A stretch of 7,058 nt of DNA from Burkholderiaceae bacterium (GTDB taxonomy: Bacteria > Pseudomonadota > Gammaproteobacteria > Burkholderiales > Burkholderiaceae). Of this stretch, positions 6,541 to 7,058 are shown piece by piece. The stretch is from contig JASLEM010000467.1 of assembly GCA_030151165.1 (NCBI GenBank), positions 1 through 7,058 on the forward strand, given 5' to 3'. The notes beneath the pieces were generated by a model. It did no database searches. It was not told the origin of the DNA and saw only the letters and a program-made list of their open reading frames with translations. Positions within the stretch are counted from its first letter, which is position 1, and every line of letters begins with the position of its first letter. A program made the position numbers and the translations under genes.

Positions 6541-6559
6541 GCCCGCACTCCGAGCGGGC
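6541..6559 (+). promoter_or_regulatory. Hairpin just upstream of decarboxylase start
   Basis: GCCCGC (6541-6546) pairs with GCGGGC (6554-6559) across a seven-base loop, eight bases before the ATG at 6568. The only purine-rich sequence near the start, GAGCGGG (6552-6558), lies mostly within its second arm, so the stem may lower translation initiation. The pairing is seen; the role is inferred. Confidence 0.35.
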
Positions 6560-6567
6560 CCCGTGCC

Positions 6568-7058
6568 ATGCTTCGCTTCCGTTTTCCCATCGTCATCATC
6601 GACGAGGACTTCCGCTCCGAGAACACCTCGGGGCTCGGCATCCGCGCGCTCGCGGCCGCGATCGAGAAGGAGGGCATCGAAGTGCTGGGCGTGACCAGCT
6701 ACGGCGACCTCTCGCAGTTCGCGCAGCAGCAGAGCCGGGCGTCGGCGTTCATCCTGTCGATCGACGACGAGGAGTTCACGCCGGGCCCCGAGCTCGATCC
6801 GGCGGTGCTGAGCCTGCGCAAGTTCATCCAGGAGATCCGGGCGAAGAACCCCGAGATCCCGATCTACCTGTACGGCGAGACCAAGACTTCACGCGAGATT
6901 CCCAACGACATCCTGCGCGAACTGCACGGCTTCATCCACATGTTCGAGGACACGCCGGAATTCGTCGCGCGGCACGTCATTCGCGAGGCGAAGGTGTATC
7001 TCGACGCGCTCGCGCCGCCGTTCTTCAAGGAACTCGTGCAATACGCGGACGAAGGCTC
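6568..7058 (+). CDS. Orn/Lys/Arg decarboxylase, class I (N-terminal 163 residues, truncated by window edge)
   Basis: This is a PLP-dependent basic amino acid decarboxylase that makes a polyamine or diamine and consumes a proton. Related enzymes serve acid resistance or polyamine supply. Residues 1 to about 130 look like the N-terminal response-regulator-like domain of this family: the hydrophobic strand PIVIIDEDF (7-15), SGLGIRALAAAIE (21-33), a VLGVTSYGDL strand-loop (39-48), FILSIDDEE (61-69) and IPIYLYGET (97-105). After HMFEDTPEF (124-132) the linker helix to the PLP domain begins, with FFKEL at 152-156. The frame is open for 163 codons to the edge. Full-length relatives have roughly 700-760 residues, so the PLP lysine is outside the window and substrate choice cannot be judged. 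The ATG at 6568 fits the family N-terminus; its ribosome binding site is weak. It is transcribed divergently from the reductases. Confidence 0.93.
   Translation, partial: MLRFRFPIVIIDEDFRSENTSGLGIRALAAAIEKEGIEVLGVTSYGDLSQFAQQQSRASAFILSIDDEEFTPGPELDPAVLSLRKFIQEIRAKNPEIPIYLYGETKTSREIPNDILRELHGFIHMFEDTPEFVARHVIREAKVYLDALAPPFFKELVQYADEG

Larger units (their letters stand above)
6158..6567. other. 410-bp divergent intergenic region, reductases / decarboxylase
   Basis: No convincing gene lies here. Short open frames exist on both strands, but their translations are low-complexity and arginine- or proline-rich, and none has a ribosome binding site. The region holds, in order: an inverted repeat over the reductase ribosome binding site (6161-6192), an AT-rich island with a dyad (6193-6260), a tandem 8-base repeat (6311-6334), a CRP-like dyad (6434-6450), and two hairpins in the decarboxylase leader (6496-6511 and 6541-6559). 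Confidence 0.7.

Noticed and set aside
6251..6694. A 147-residue plus-strand gene running into the decarboxylase
   Set aside because: Its end is an off-frame reading of the clear decarboxylase start, ending in a serine/arginine-rich string.

Overview
The window is very GC-rich proteobacterial DNA. Its gene types, and above all the N-terminus of an Orn/Lys/Arg decarboxylase at the right edge, point to a betaproteobacterium of the order Burkholderiales. That assignment rests on recognised protein sequence and base composition only; no search was run.

Layout, left to right. (1) A 14-codon tail of a plus-strand gene (3-47) runs into the end of the next gene. (2) A minus-strand MFS transporter (40-1368) has the motifs of the sugar-porter/SV2-like metabolite:H+ symporter group. 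(3) A 260-bp divergent intergenic region (1369-1628) contains phased TTCACGC repeats. (4) A 924-residue plus-strand regulator (1629-4403) has a degenerate OmpR-type winged helix, an NB-ARC/AfsR-like STAND ATPase core and a long helical, TPR-like C-terminus. (5) After a short convergent gap come two minus-strand short-chain dehydrogenases/reductases (4458-5249 and 5402-6157). Both have intact catalytic residues, and they are probably co-transcribed. (6) A 410-bp intergenic region (6158-6567) carries an AT-rich island, an inverted repeat overlapping the ribosome binding site of the first reductase, a CRP-like dyad and two hairpins. (7) The last gene (6568 to the edge, incomplete) is a class-I Orn/Lys/Arg decarboxylase.

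How the genes may work together (inference). The large STAND-type regulator lies between a transporter gene it diverges from and two reductase genes it converges on. A plausible reading is a local module in which a ligand- or partner-sensing ATPase controls uptake or export of a small organic compound and its NADP(H)-dependent conversion. The substrate cannot be read from sequence. The decarboxylase is probably an independent unit with its own leader. I see no RNA genes, insertion sequences, CRISPR arrays or phage genes. The most interesting items are the regulator's winged helix, which keeps its fold pattern but has lost its usual basic recognition residues, and the hairpin that can cover the reductase ribosome binding site.
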